From: a bacterium
GTDB lineage: Bacteria > Dependentiae > Babeliae > Babeliales > RVW-14
Reading direction: 5' to 3'
Assembly: GCA_010027825.1 (NCBI GenBank)
Contig: RGUK01000026.1
Span: 1-16,326, forward strand
DNA: 16,326 nt
The notes below the pieces were generated by a model, which saw only the letters and a program-made list of their open reading frames with translations, did no database searches and was not told the origin of the DNA. Every line of letters starts with the position of its first letter. Position 1 is the stretch's first letter. Below, piece after piece: positions 5,046 to 12,614 of this stretch. The translations under genes and the position numbers were made by a program.

Positions 5046-7929
5046 GGGACCCTCCCTTTAGGAGACTTTGGCGACAACGGTCAGGGGAAGCTGGGCCAGC
5101 GGATGCGCTGGAAAGGTCGATCTGCTTGGAGTAGTAAACGCTGGCGGGCGGAGCTGAAAATATCAGGCTGGGTGAGTTGGTGTAGCCGGATCCTGCACTG
5201 GTCAGGCTGATGGATGTGACGGTGCCGTTGGTAAGGATGGCGGCGGCGGACGCGCCAGATCCACCACCTCCTGTAATGGTGATGGATGGGGCATCGGAAT
5301 ACCCAGCCCCGGCAGAGGTGATGGTGAAGCTGCTGACTTGCCCGCCAAGATCCGGCGCCGCCACGGTGACGGCCGGAGCGCTGGTGTAGCCGCGGCCGGG
5401 ATCGGCCACGACAAAGCCTTGGCTGGTGCCGCTTTTAACAAAATTGATGACGGCAGTGGCGCCACCCGCCGGGGCGGTGGCCACGGAGCAGGCAAAGGTT
5501 CCGTCGGAATAACCCACCCCGGATGTGCCCAGGGTGACCTTGCGCACGCCATCGCCGCCATTGGGCGCGGAAATGCTGACGGTGGGGGCGCTGGTGTAGC
5601 CGTAACCGGCGCTAGTGATGGTAAGGACAATCCCGCCGGTGCCGTTGAGCGATGCGGTGACGGAGGCCGGGATGGCGCCTGGAGCGGTTGCCACATAGGT
5701 TCCGTTGTCCACGGTGATGGCCGGCAAAGACGTCCAGTACCCAGCCCCGGCGCAAGTGACGGTAAGGCCGGTTATTTTTTTATAGGCGGTCAGGGTGGCC
5801 ACGCTAAAGCTCTGGGCAAATCCAGGCGTTGGGATGGTGGAAAGGGCAAGCGCTCCGCTATTTAAAACACTAAAATTGGCCACGGCGTCCGTATCGCCGC
5901 AGGAGGGGCTGGAAAAGCTGACGGGAATGGTGGAGCCCGGCATGAAGCTGGCATCCGTTCCGGTGATTGTGGCTCCGGTCACGCGAACGTATGGAATCAA
6001 TGGAGCCAACGTGGCGGCCGCAGTGGTGGTGACCGAGCCAAGGTCAAACGGAAACTTTAGGGTGGTTTGTGTTCCCCCGGTGGCCACGGTGACCACATAG
6101 GCCAGGCCATCCGCCTTCCCCAACCCGGACAGCATGCACCAGCTGTTGTCAGAAATAGTTACGCCAGACCCCAGCGCCAGCACCAGCCGGCGATCCACCG
6201 CCGTCACCACGCTGGTTACGCTTCGTGGCGCCGCGCTTTTCATGGCTTCCGCTTGCGGCAGCACAAAGACATCGGGCGTTTGGGTGTATCCTGAGCCTGG
6301 CTCGGTGATGGTAACCCCAGAAATTTTTCCCGCAGAAAGGGACGCGGTGGCCTTGGCGCAAATACCGTTTTCATCATCCGGCTCTGAAATAATGACGCTT
6401 GGCACGGATAGGTACTGGGAACCACACGAGGATATTTCCAACCTGGCGACGCGGCGATTTGGGTAGGCTTTTTCCGGATAGATGCTGACCGTGCCGGTTT
6501 TGGGGAGGGCTAGGTGCGGCTGATGCTTGTAGGATGCCATATCGATGGAGCCGCCCGTAATCTGCTTTCGGCCGTCAGGCATGGTCTCAAAAAGGAGGGA
6601 GACATCGTCTCCGGAATAGGTGCTTGGCCCGGCGGCAGTGACGGTAGTCGTAAGGGGCTTGCCATCACCAATCAGCGAGAGATAGGTGAAGATTTTGTAT
6701 GAGTTATCGTTGATGTTTCCGGTCCACGTAAAAGAATAGCCGGCACCGGAAAAGTTTGGAATATAGCTGGGCGAAAAATTGATGTCTTCGATTGCGGAAA
6801 TGGTATTCAAGCCAACGGTAGTCTTTGCGAGATATAGGTTGATCAGGCTATTTTTGCTGGTCAGTGAAAGATAGGTTGAACCTGAGCTTACTCCTTCCGC
6901 GTTAATAGCCCCGACGTACACCCGCTTGTTTGCATCATTGAATGAATTTGTAAAAGAGAGGGACGTGGTGGAGCTCCACGAATTGTTGCTGCTTTCCGCA
7001 ATAAACAGCGTGTAGCTGTAGGATGATGTGACGGGTTGAGCCACCGAAAAATAATAGTTGGAGGAGTCTTGGGCGTAGTTTCCGTTAAGAAGATTTACAT
7101 GGGTATTGGCAGTGACTGAGGACGCATTGACCCAGCTGCCAAAATTCGTCAGGAATCCGGCCGAGGAGTTTACCACCAGCGCATTGTTGGTCGTGGTGGT
7201 TTGAAAACCCCAGTTCGTGCCGCTGTTGGGCGTACCGGTGGTGGTCTGTACCAGCTGCAAAATTGCGTCGGAGTTGTTCCAGATGCCCGCCGTGGTGGTT
7301 GCCCGGACGATTGAAACCTGTGCCGCTCCGGAAACGGCTGATTTTGGAACTGAAAAAACAAGAATGTCGTTAAGTGTCTGGTTAGCGGTGGTAATAGTGG
7401 CAAAGACGCTGGTGCTGGCATCATAGGGAGTGCCAGCCTCCACCACGTCGAGATACTTGTCCTGAGACGGCGTAAGGCTGTACTGAATCACCGGAGCAAT
7501 GGCCTCCTGCCCAAGGAAGGCGCAAACCACCGCCGATGCCCAGGTGGTTACGGTAGGCGTAATGGTGATGACGGATGGGTTGTTTACTCCAGCCGTAGCC
7601 GTAGCTGTGATGGATCCCAATAGCGTAGCCGTGCCAGTAGCCGTTATCGGGCTGGCGAGACCAGCCGTGGCCGTGGCGGTGATGGACAAGGTGACGGTGG
7701 AAAGCGTAAGCGCAGAGGCCACGGCAGATCCGCCCAGCGTGCCCACCCGCGCATTGATGGCGCTGGCGGTGCTGGTGTAGTAACCCAGCACCCCGTTGGT
7801 GCGGGTAAGCAGCTCCACGTCCAGGACTGGCTTATCACCCTGATAGAGCTTTGGCGTGGATGCCAGCTGGGTGGATTGCGGCCCCGTGACGAGGCGGTTG
7901 TTGTCTAAATCTACGTAATAGCGGGGCAT
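5002..7929 (-). CDS. Large tail protein with GxGY repeats, 975 residues as read (end possibly frameshifted)
   Basis: Residues 1-60 (YYVDLDNNRLVTG, then QGDKPVLDVELLTRTNGVLGYY) resemble small baseplate beta-sandwich N-terminal domains. Residues 80-125 contain SITATATAG twice. Residues 150-430 are Ser/Asn/Tyr-rich beta sequence coded by A/T-richer DNA. Residues 500-927 carry about eight copies of a GxGYtsaPtvtis unit, for example GSGYTQTPDVFVL, GYGYTSAPTVSIS and GAGYSDAPSITIT, typical of elongated phage tail or surface-adhesin proteins. The ATG at 7927-7929 follows the previous gene by 24 bases. The final 28 residues (from about 948) are Arg-rich and unlike the rest, and the frame overlaps the next gene by 44 bases. 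A shift at the GGGG at 5084-5087 would end the protein LTVVAKVS at a TAA at 5058-5060. Likely a tail-tip or side-fibre protein; no enzyme motif seen. Confidence 0.65.
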   Translation of the reverse strand: MPRYYVDLDNNRLVTGPQSTQLASTPKLYQGDKPVLDVELLTRTNGVLGYYTSTASAINARVGTLGGSAVASALTLSTVTLSITATATAGLASPITATGTATLLGSITATATAGVNNPSVITITPTVTTWASAVVCAFLGQEAIAPVIQYSLTPSQDKYLDVVEAGTPYDASTSVFATITTANQTLNDILVFSVPKSAVSGAAQVSIVRATTTAGIWNNSDAILQLVQTTTGTPNSGTNWGFQTTTTNNALVVNSSAGFLTNFGSWVNASSVTANTHVNLLNGNYAQDSSNYYFSVAQPVTSSYSYTLFIAESSNNSWSSTTSLSFTNSFNDANKRVYVGAINAEGVSSGSTYLSLTSKNSLINLYLAKTTVGLNTISAIEDINFSPSYIPNFSGAGYSFTWTGNINDNSYKIFTYLSLIGDGKPLTTTVTAAGPSTYSGDDVSLLFETMPDGRKQITGGSIDMASYKHQPHLALPKTGTVSIYPEKAYPNRRVARLEISSCGSQYLSVPSVIISEPDDENGICAKATASLSAGKISGVTITEPGSGYTQTPDVFVLPQAEAMKSAAPRSVTSVVTAVDRRLVLALGSGVTISDNSWCMLSGLGKADGLAYVVTVATGGTQTTLKFPFDLGSVTTTAAATLAPLIPYVRVTGATITGTDASFMPGSTIPVSFSSPSCGDTDAVANFSVLNSGALALSTIPTPGFAQSFSVATLTAYKKITGLTVTCAGAGYWTSLPAITVDNGTYVATAPGAIPASVTASLNGTGGIVLTITSAGYGYTSAPTVSISAPNGGDGVRKVTLGTSGVGYSDGTFACSVATAPAGGATAVINFVKSGTSQGFVVADPGRGYTSAPAVTVAAPDLGGQVSSFTITSAGAGYSDAPSITITGGGGSGASAAAILTNGTVTSISLTSAGSGYTNSPSLIFSAPPASVYYSKQIDLSSASAGPASPDRCRQSLLKGGSRAQREARQLPVRFL
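5050..5058 (-). promoter_or_regulatory. Strong Shine-Dalgarno site of the 197-residue gene
   Basis: The minus strand reads AAGGGAGGG followed by TCCC and the GTG start at 5045. It is one of the strongest ribosome binding sites in the window and fixes the GTG start. It also overlaps the out-of-frame TAA (5058-5060) that would be the natural stop of the upstream gene. Confidence 0.65.
5149..6423 (-). repeat. Protein-level GxGY repeat region, about eight diverged units
   Basis: Residues 503-927 of the 975-residue protein hold units of the form GxGY, one or two polar residues, xxP, then a hydrophobic strand. They begin near residues 503, 543, 728, 775, 804, 845, 874 and 913. Spacing is irregular (29-50 residues in the last five), with a non-repetitive stretch at about 560-720. 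The units are diverged at DNA level, so this is an old duplication rather than a recent tandem expansion. Confidence 0.7.
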
Positions 7930-7953
7930 GGGATTACTTGTGCGGGTTCAATG

Positions 7954-8643
7954 TCAAGGACCGTAGAGAAAAGTATCCCATCCGCTTTCACCGCTCATTT
8001 CGTATTCTTCCGTCACGGTGTAGGCACCGGACTGGCCGCGGGACGAGACATTGACCAAGAGGAAAGTGGCTTTTTTTGGCACACCCGGAACGCTTACGCC
8101 AGGGTTGGCAATCTTGCCAACCTGCCCGGCGGACGGCGGGCTGGAGGCTTGGTAGGTTTTGCGGATGACGAGGGAGGGCTCGTAGTAGCTGGTGATGCCA
8201 TCCATCAGGTAGCCATAAAGGCTGCGGGCACGATCTGTTTTAGATCCTGACTCTCTGATTTGATCCTCAATATCGGAAAACTTTTTGTCCGGAACGCTGA
8301 CCGCGTCTTTGATAATTTTTTTTCCGGCAGCCGTGACAAAACTTCCCCTGCCCTCGCCGCCAAAATTTGGATGTGCCTCAATCGGCACGGTGCGCACGGC
8401 GGAAACCACCTCCACCTGTACGGCTTGAAATCCGACCCCGGGATCCGATCCGGCATCGGTTTCGTACTGGTACTGGGTGCGGACCTGTCCGGCCACGTCC
8501 TTGGTCACTGTCTTTGAGCGCAAGGTTCCGGTAATCCCGGATGGCTCTGGAGCCTGCTCCGATCCAATAAAGGTAACGGTGATAAGCTGCTTTCCGTCCT
8601 TGTCGATCGTCGTTGTCCGGCCTGGCTGTTCGTAGTAGGACAT
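7954..8643 (-). CDS. Hypothetical tail protein immediately after the tape measure, 229 residues
   Basis: Not recognised as a named family. It begins MSYYEQPGRTTTIDKDGK, has many short beta-strand patterns, and ends TEEYEMSGESGWDTFLYGP. There is no signal peptide, membrane span or catalytic motif. The ATG at 8641-8643 follows the tape measure stop by two bases, suggesting coupled translation. In siphophages the gene after the tape measure normally encodes the distal tail protein, so this is the positional candidate for that role or for another tail-tip hub component, but the sequence alone does not demonstrate it. Confidence 0.6.
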   Translation of the reverse strand: MSYYEQPGRTTTIDKDGKQLITVTFIGSEQAPEPSGITGTLRSKTVTKDVAGQVRTQYQYETDAGSDPGVGFQAVQVEVVSAVRTVPIEAHPNFGGEGRGSFVTAAGKKIIKDAVSVPDKKFSDIEDQIRESGSKTDRARSLYGYLMDGITSYYEPSLVIRKTYQASSPPSAGQVGKIANPGVSVPGVPKKATFLLVNVSSRGQSGAYTVTEEYEMSGESGWDTFLYGP

Positions 8644-8645
8644 GG

Positions 8646-9860
8646 TTATTGGGCTCCGACGGGTGTCACGTCACCACGGTTCACACCCTTAATTTCCGTC
8701 AACGCCTTGGCCGTGATGGCACTGCTGTCCTTGATGGCTCGCAAGTAGTCTTTGGTCTCGTTTCCGCCCACCTGGGCAAAGCGGCTGCCTCCCCCCACCT
8801 GCTGAAGCGAATCGGCCAGCACCTGCATGGAGCCTGACGCTCCGCTCATCCCGGACAGGCGGTCTTTGATCTGCGCCATTTCCACCCCGATGGCGCTGGC
8901 TTGAATATCGCCTTCTTCAGTCTTAAAGGACTCAACCAATTTTTTTTGCGAGGCCAAGGCGGAGTAGGTGGCCAAAAGGCGCTGGGCCACCTGCTCCTGG
9001 GTCATTTCCTTTTCGGCGATCTTATTTTCCAGATCCAGCTGCTTGCGGAGATTTTCGCTGATTTTATCTTCATTTTTTGATTGCGCCTCGGTTTTGCCTC
9101 CAGGCTTTCCGTCCTCAATTTTTGCAATAGGCGAAGGCGTAAGAATCTGACTAATGCTGGTTAGCCCAAGAAAGCTGGAGAGTGCAGCGGCTGCTTTGAT
9201 AATGCTGGCCGCAATGGCCCCAAAAGCCACAGTCCATAAGTTTTGTAATGTCTTAATGGCATCGGACGCCGCAGAAAGCCGAGCAATCGTTTCGTCACCC
9301 CAGACTCCGATGGATGTGCCTTGCTCAATAATCGCGGCCGAACCTTGGTTCATTACCTTGATGAGATCCGTCTGCGCCTTGCCCAGCAGCTCGTTAACTA
9401 TTAGAAACTGGCGCCCATCATTGGCTCCGCTGGCAAAACTATCCGCAATCGCAAGGAAGACGTCCTCCGGCCCCATCGTTTTAAGTTTGTCCATTGAAAT
9501 GCCGACCTCGCGAAAGGTTTTTTGCAGCGTTTCGTCGCCCGACACCGCTCTTTGTTGCGCCAGAGACAACTTGTTCAAACCCATGGACACGTTTTCAAGG
9601 CTTGAACCATAAACAGATGCCGCATTTCCCAGCATCTGCAACTTGCTGGCACTAAGGCCGAATTTTTCAGCAATATCCTGAAGCTGATCGCCTTTCTCAA
9701 TAGCAGCTGAAAATCCCGAAATTAGCCTTTCAAAGGCAAACGCCCCAACAAATGCAGCCCCCAGCCCCTTGGCAAAGGTGGTGGCCTTGCCCTGCAGTCG
9801 GGCTAGCCCGGTTTCAAAGGCGTTTGTCTCCAGCCCGATTTTGGCTTTCAGCTCGGCCAT
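8646..9860 (-). CDS. Tape measure protein, short (404 residues)
   Basis: Tape measure proteins set tail length and lie in the tail lumen. Evidence: N-terminal ELKAKIGLETNAFETGLARL, a repeated-helix start shared by many tape measures; hydrophobic segments at about 32-50 and 209-231; a long charged helical region at about 255-315 (KISENLRKQLDLENKIAEKE); and a C-terminus with LADSLQQVGGGSRFAQVGG then KDYLRAIKDSS, a common tape-measure ending. At 404 residues it is short for the family. The ATG at 9858-9860 comes three bases after the previous stop. It is preceded by the chaperone-like gene and one other, which is the usual order apart from the extra gene. Confident in the role, less so in exact domain limits. 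Confidence 0.75.
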   Translation of the reverse strand: MAELKAKIGLETNAFETGLARLQGKATTFAKGLGAAFVGAFAFERLISGFSAAIEKGDQLQDIAEKFGLSASKLQMLGNAASVYGSSLENVSMGLNKLSLAQQRAVSGDETLQKTFREVGISMDKLKTMGPEDVFLAIADSFASGANDGRQFLIVNELLGKAQTDLIKVMNQGSAAIIEQGTSIGVWGDETIARLSAASDAIKTLQNLWTVAFGAIAASIIKAAAALSSFLGLTSISQILTPSPIAKIEDGKPGGKTEAQSKNEDKISENLRKQLDLENKIAEKEMTQEQVAQRLLATYSALASQKKLVESFKTEEGDIQASAIGVEMAQIKDRLSGMSGASGSMQVLADSLQQVGGGSRFAQVGGNETKDYLRAIKDSSAITAKALTEIKGVNRGDVTPVGAQ

Positions 9861-9863
9861 AAA

Positions 9864-10655
9864 TTAAAAGCCCATTGCCTTGGCGTCTTTGGACATGGCT
9901 ATGTCGATCGCCGTCATCATTTTTTGCGTTTGTATGTCAAGGGCGCGTTGCATCTGCCCTTGGTTCAAGCACTTGTCCACCCACGGGATTTGATTGATCA
10001 TAATAAGGTAAGGGTTTTTTTGTGAGGTAAAATCCATCACATAGCCCTTGCCCATTTTATTTGCATGCCGAGTGACCCACTGCGGTATCCCCCTGGTTCC
10101 TCCAAGAATCTTTGCGCAGGCCGCCCATCCGCTTTTCGCCATGCCCACTCGTGTAGCAATTTTTTTTAGAAAAACATTTAGACGGTTTGGATTGGTAACG
10201 ATGCGAGTGATTTTTTGAGATTTTTTAATTCTGGGCCGGGTTGGGATCGCCGCTTTTGCGGCCTGGTGAGACTGGCCGTCATCCATTAAGCCAACCTCGG
10301 CTTGAGCAAATTTTTCAAGGCCAAGCCTTGAAAGAAAAGTTTTAGCACTTTGGAACTTTCGGCTTTGCATAATGCTCCAAAAAGCCTTGGCGTTGGCCGC
10401 GCTCTGTTTTTCAATTTCCTGATAAACCTGCCCCGGTGCTGCATACACCCTTAGGATGTCTGCTTTTGTTTTACCCTCCCCCTGAGCTCGGCCTAATTCA
10501 TTCCCAAAGGGTTGGGTTTGATAGGCAAGGTTGACTGAAATCAGCCTCCCCTGGGCTCGCAAAACTTGCGGCCACGACTTTTTTTGAGACACGTAAAAAC
10601 GCAGCAGCGCTCTCTTAAAAGCGCGGTCGTCGATTTGCATGAACGTGCCCGCCAT
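9864..10655 (-). CDS. Hypothetical protein between chaperone and tape measure, 263 residues
   Basis: Not recognised. It begins MAGTFMQIDDRAFKRALLRF, is Lys/Gln-rich and mostly helical, and includes KSGWAACAKILGGTRGIPQW at about residues 175-194, then RHANKMGKGYVMDF, which looks like the best-ordered part. The start is the ATG at 10653-10655, overlapping the previous TGA as TGATG; an in-frame TTG one codon upstream is less likely. AAAGGG lies upstream with acceptable spacing. Possible roles are tail completion or minor tail protein. It is mostly basic, which could suit contact with DNA or with the acidic inside of a tail, but that is speculation. Confidence 0.6.
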   Translation of the reverse strand: MAGTFMQIDDRAFKRALLRFYVSQKKSWPQVLRAQGRLISVNLAYQTQPFGNELGRAQGEGKTKADILRVYAAPGQVYQEIEKQSAANAKAFWSIMQSRKFQSAKTFLSRLGLEKFAQAEVGLMDDGQSHQAAKAAIPTRPRIKKSQKITRIVTNPNRLNVFLKKIATRVGMAKSGWAACAKILGGTRGIPQWVTRHANKMGKGYVMDFTSQKNPYLIMINQIPWVDKCLNQGQMQRALDIQTQKMMTAIDIAMSKDAKAMGF

Positions 10656-11233
10656 CAACCAGCCCTTTGCATCACCCGCCGGCGCTTCACCTGCTCAATC
10701 GCCTCCTGCTCGCCCGGGCTCACCAGTTCCACCTCCGCCCCCCGCTGTTTGGCGATGGCCACGTAGTACCAGTGGGCCAGGCCGATCGGCATCGTCCAGC
10801 TCCTGTCCTCGCCAAAGCCGTGTCGCACCAGCCACGCCACCACGTCCAGCGGCTGGGGCAACGGACACAGCTCCGGCCCCTTGGGCCGCTCCTTCTGCTC
10901 CTTTTCCCACAGCATCGGCGGGGCGTGGAAATCCCGGATGTAGGCGGAAAACTTGGCTGCCTCCACGGCCAGCTTGCACTTGCGCGTCCTGAGCGCCCAC
11001 AGCATCAGAGGAAAACCCTGCGGGATGCGGTACTCCGGCCACTTGCCCGAACAAATCGAAACGGCCAGGCGCAGATCGGTCATGGTGACGCCGCTCTTGC
11101 CGTGCCACAGCGGGCTGTCGATCAGCTCCAGCAGCGTGGCGTGCCAGAGGGACAAAGGCTGCAAGCGGACGCCCAGGACGACGTGGTCGTCCCGGTTGAC
11201 CAGGCTTTCGGAAAACAGTTTGTCCAGGGCCAC
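10655..11233 (-). CDS. Probable tail assembly chaperone, 192 residues
   Basis: The protein is mostly helical: it begins with MALDKLFSESLVNRDDHV, continues LQPLSLWHATLLELIDSPLW and LRLAVSICSGKWPEY, and ends in a charged tail EAIEQVKRRRVMQRAG. A helical protein with an early LxxxHxxxLxxxxSPL motif, located between the tail-tube-like genes and the tape measure, fits tail assembly chaperones, which bind the tape measure during tail assembly. The start is the GTG at 11231-11233; no better ATG exists before residue 50, and no clear Shine-Dalgarno sequence is seen. Classical chaperones are made as two products by ribosomal frameshifting (lambda G/GT); no slippery heptamer with a second overlapping frame was seen here. 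The assignment is mainly positional. Confidence 0.5.
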   Translation of the reverse strand: MALDKLFSESLVNRDDHVVLGVRLQPLSLWHATLLELIDSPLWHGKSGVTMTDLRLAVSICSGKWPEYRIPQGFPLMLWALRTRKCKLAVEAAKFSAYIRDFHAPPMLWEKEQKERPKGPELCPLPQPLDVVAWLVRHGFGEDRSWTMPIGLAHWYYVAIAKQRGAEVELVSPGEQEAIEQVKRRRVMQRAG

Positions 11234-11253
11234 GGCGGTGGGGCCCGGAGGGC

Positions 11254-11553
11254 TTAGGTCAGATCCGGGTAATTGATGCCGCGCAGCGAAACCTTGGCCA
11301 CGTCACCCAGCGTGCGGCGGCGCTCCACGCTGGTGGTCTGGAAGGTTAGCCCCTTGGCGGTGAAAGTGTTGGTGGCGGTGTAGCCATCGTCGATCCCCTC
11401 GATGCTGGCTTCCACGCGGTCGTTGTAGGCTTCCTTGACGGGTGGGACGGTGTTGGCCGTGCCGCTTTCGGTGATCAGCTGATCCACGGTGCCGGTGAGC
11501 GTCGCGTTGGTGACGACGAGCCCGCTGATGGAAATGGTGGTGCCTACGGCCAT
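11254..11553 (-). CDS. Small beta-rich structural protein, tail-tube candidate, 99 residues
   Basis: It begins MAVGTTISISGLVVTNATLT and continues RVEASIEGIDDGYTATNTF and DVAKVSLRGINYPDLT; strands dominate and there is no membrane or enzymatic motif. The ATG at 11551-11553 has a strong TAAGGAG ribosome binding site at 11560-11566, consistent with high expression. It lies directly before the chaperone-like gene, the usual place of the major tail (tube) protein, but at 99 residues it is shorter than most tube proteins. Its small size could also fit a tail-tube decoration or head-tail joining protein. Confidence 0.55.
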   Translation of the reverse strand: MAVGTTISISGLVVTNATLTGTVDQLITESGTANTVPPVKEAYNDRVEASIEGIDDGYTATNTFTAKGLTFQTTSVERRRTLGDVAKVSLRGINYPDLT

Positions 11554-11559
11554 GGTCTA

Positions 11560-11566
11560 CTCCTTA
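11560..11566 (-). promoter_or_regulatory. Strong Shine-Dalgarno site of the tail-tube candidate
   Basis: TAAGGAG on the minus strand, six bases before the ATG at 11553, overlapping the TAA stop of the upstream gene. It contrasts with the weak or absent sites of most neighbours. Confidence 0.65.
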
Positions 11567-11845
11567 CGGAATCGTGCCCCAGGACAGCTGCGTTTCCGTC
11601 ACGCGGGGCTCGTCCGTGTTGGTTTCGCGATACTCGTAACCCACGACCGCGCCGTTGCTCATCGTGCCGCTGGCCAGCGTGGGCAGCGTGGTGCTGTACG
11701 TTTCCACGCGCTTTTCGCCTTGGGCGTACTTTTTGAAGCCTTGTTTCACCGCCCCGTCCGCGCCCTGCACAAAAAGGCGCTCAAAACTGGTGGCGACTGT
11801 CTCCGAAAGAGTGGTGCTGGCGGGTGTGCCGTAGGTGTAGGGCAT
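11564..11845 (-). CDS. Small hypothetical structural protein, 93 residues
   Basis: Not recognised. It begins MPYTYGTPASTTLSETVATS, has a basic middle (KQGFKKYAQGEKRVETYS), and ends YRETNTDEPRVTETQLSWGTIP. Predicted structure is mainly beta. The ATG at 11843-11845 follows a 31-base gap that is A-rich but lacks a clear Shine-Dalgarno sequence. It sits between the tail-terminator-like gene and the tail-tube candidate; with the latter it may form the tube or the tail-head joint. Function is inferred from position only. Confidence 0.5.
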   Translation of the reverse strand: MPYTYGTPASTTLSETVATSFERLFVQGADGAVKQGFKKYAQGEKRVETYSTTLPTLASGTMSNGAVVGYEYRETNTDEPRVTETQLSWGTIP

Positions 11846-11876
11846 TTGGTTTTCCGTTTTTTGTCAACCGCCAGCG

Positions 11877-12296
11877 TCAGACTGGATCCACGTAAAAGAT
11901 GGCGGTCAGGCTGTCGGCCATGGCCCGCTCGTTGGTCTCCGTCCGCTCGGCTTGGATGTGGCTGCCCAGGATGGTGACCCCGGCGGTGATGCCGGAGATC
12001 ATGGCGGCACGATCCTTCAGCCGGGCCTCCGCCCATAGAAAAGCGGCGGTGTGGCTGGCCACGGTGGCCGTCTCCTGGATGGGCGTCATCACGCTGGCCT
12101 GCACGGTGATCTTGCGGGTGTTGGTCTGAATCCCCTCCTCCATGGTCTCCGCGCTTTCCGCGTGGATGACGAGGGCGGGCATCTCCAGATCCGTGATTTT
12201 ATGGGCGGCTTGCACCTGCAGGGCGGACGGCTTGGACGGGCTGGCAGTGGTTAAGTAGTCCGCCAGCTTGCTTTCAAACGAAAGGCGCAGGCTCAT
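11877..12296 (-). CDS. Tail terminator / head-tail completion-like protein, 139 residues
   Basis: The protein begins MSLRLSFESKLADYLTTASP, has strand patterns around MPALVIHAESAE and RKITVQASVM, a helix near TAAFLWAEARLKDRA, and ends HIQAERTETNERAMADSLTA then IFYVDPV. An N-terminal helix, a central strand pair with an R-x-hydrophobic strand, a helix, and a final ER...E...hydrophobic strand is the pattern of phage tail terminators, which cap the tail tube and join it to the head. The ATG at 12294-12296 overlaps the preceding stop as ATGA. Position between the FII-like and tube-like genes supports this. Fold-level match only; another connector is possible. Confidence 0.55.
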   Translation of the reverse strand: MSLRLSFESKLADYLTTASPSKPSALQVQAAHKITDLEMPALVIHAESAETMEEGIQTNTRKITVQASVMTPIQETATVASHTAAFLWAEARLKDRAAMISGITAGVTILGSHIQAERTETNERAMADSLTAIFYVDPV

Positions 12297-12604
12297 CGCA
12301 CGTCCTCAGGATTGCCTAGGGTGACGGTGATCAGTCCGCCATCCTCCTGGGTGCTCATCACGCGCTTGGTGGCGTTGGCAACGCTGATCGTGCCAAGGAG
12401 TGACGGGGCGCTGGCGGCCGTGGCCTGGTAGACAAACTCCGCCGGGGCGGGCGTGACTAGGCCGCCGATGCCCAGCTCCCCGCTCTTTTCGCCGGGTGTG
12501 TAAATGCCGGTGACGGTGGTGCCTCCGATAGAGGCGGTCACGGATCCGGCGCCGGCCATCATGTCGGAAAGGCCGGCGGTCATCAGGCTGTCCAGCTCGG
12601 TCAC
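12293..12604 (-). CDS. Small head-tail connector-like protein (gpFII-like candidate), 103 residues
   Basis: Starts MTELDSLMTAGLSDMMAGAG, then a beta-rich body (ASIGGTTVTGIYTPGEKSGE) and ends DGGLITVTLGNPEDVR. Size, an N-terminal helix followed by strands, and placement before the terminator-like gene fit the lambda FII-type head-tail joining proteins, which are about 110-120 residues, but identity cannot be shown by eye. The start is the GTG at 12602-12604, ten bases after the last glycosyltransferase stop; no good Shine-Dalgarno sequence is visible, and an internal ATG at residue 8 is an alternative. It is translationally coupled to the next gene. Confidence 0.5.
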   Translation of the reverse strand: MTELDSLMTAGLSDMMAGAGSVTASIGGTTVTGIYTPGEKSGELGIGGLVTPAPAEFVYQATAASAPSLLGTISVANATKRVMSTQEDGGLITVTLGNPEDVR

Positions 12605-12614
12605 GCGGAAGGGC

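Noticed and set aside
4653..5210. 185-codon plus-strand frame
   Set aside because: Shadow of two minus-strand genes; it crosses their junction and has no ribosome binding site or recognisable motif.
10655..11253. Programmed frameshift giving a longer chaperone product
   Set aside because: No slippery heptamer with a long overlapping frame was found near the end of the 192-residue gene; the next gene starts by simple TGATG coupling.
11840..11867. TTGACA on the minus strand at 11862-11867 as a possible promoter
   Set aside because: No -10-like sequence occurs at suitable spacing downstream; the position is in an operon with short gaps.
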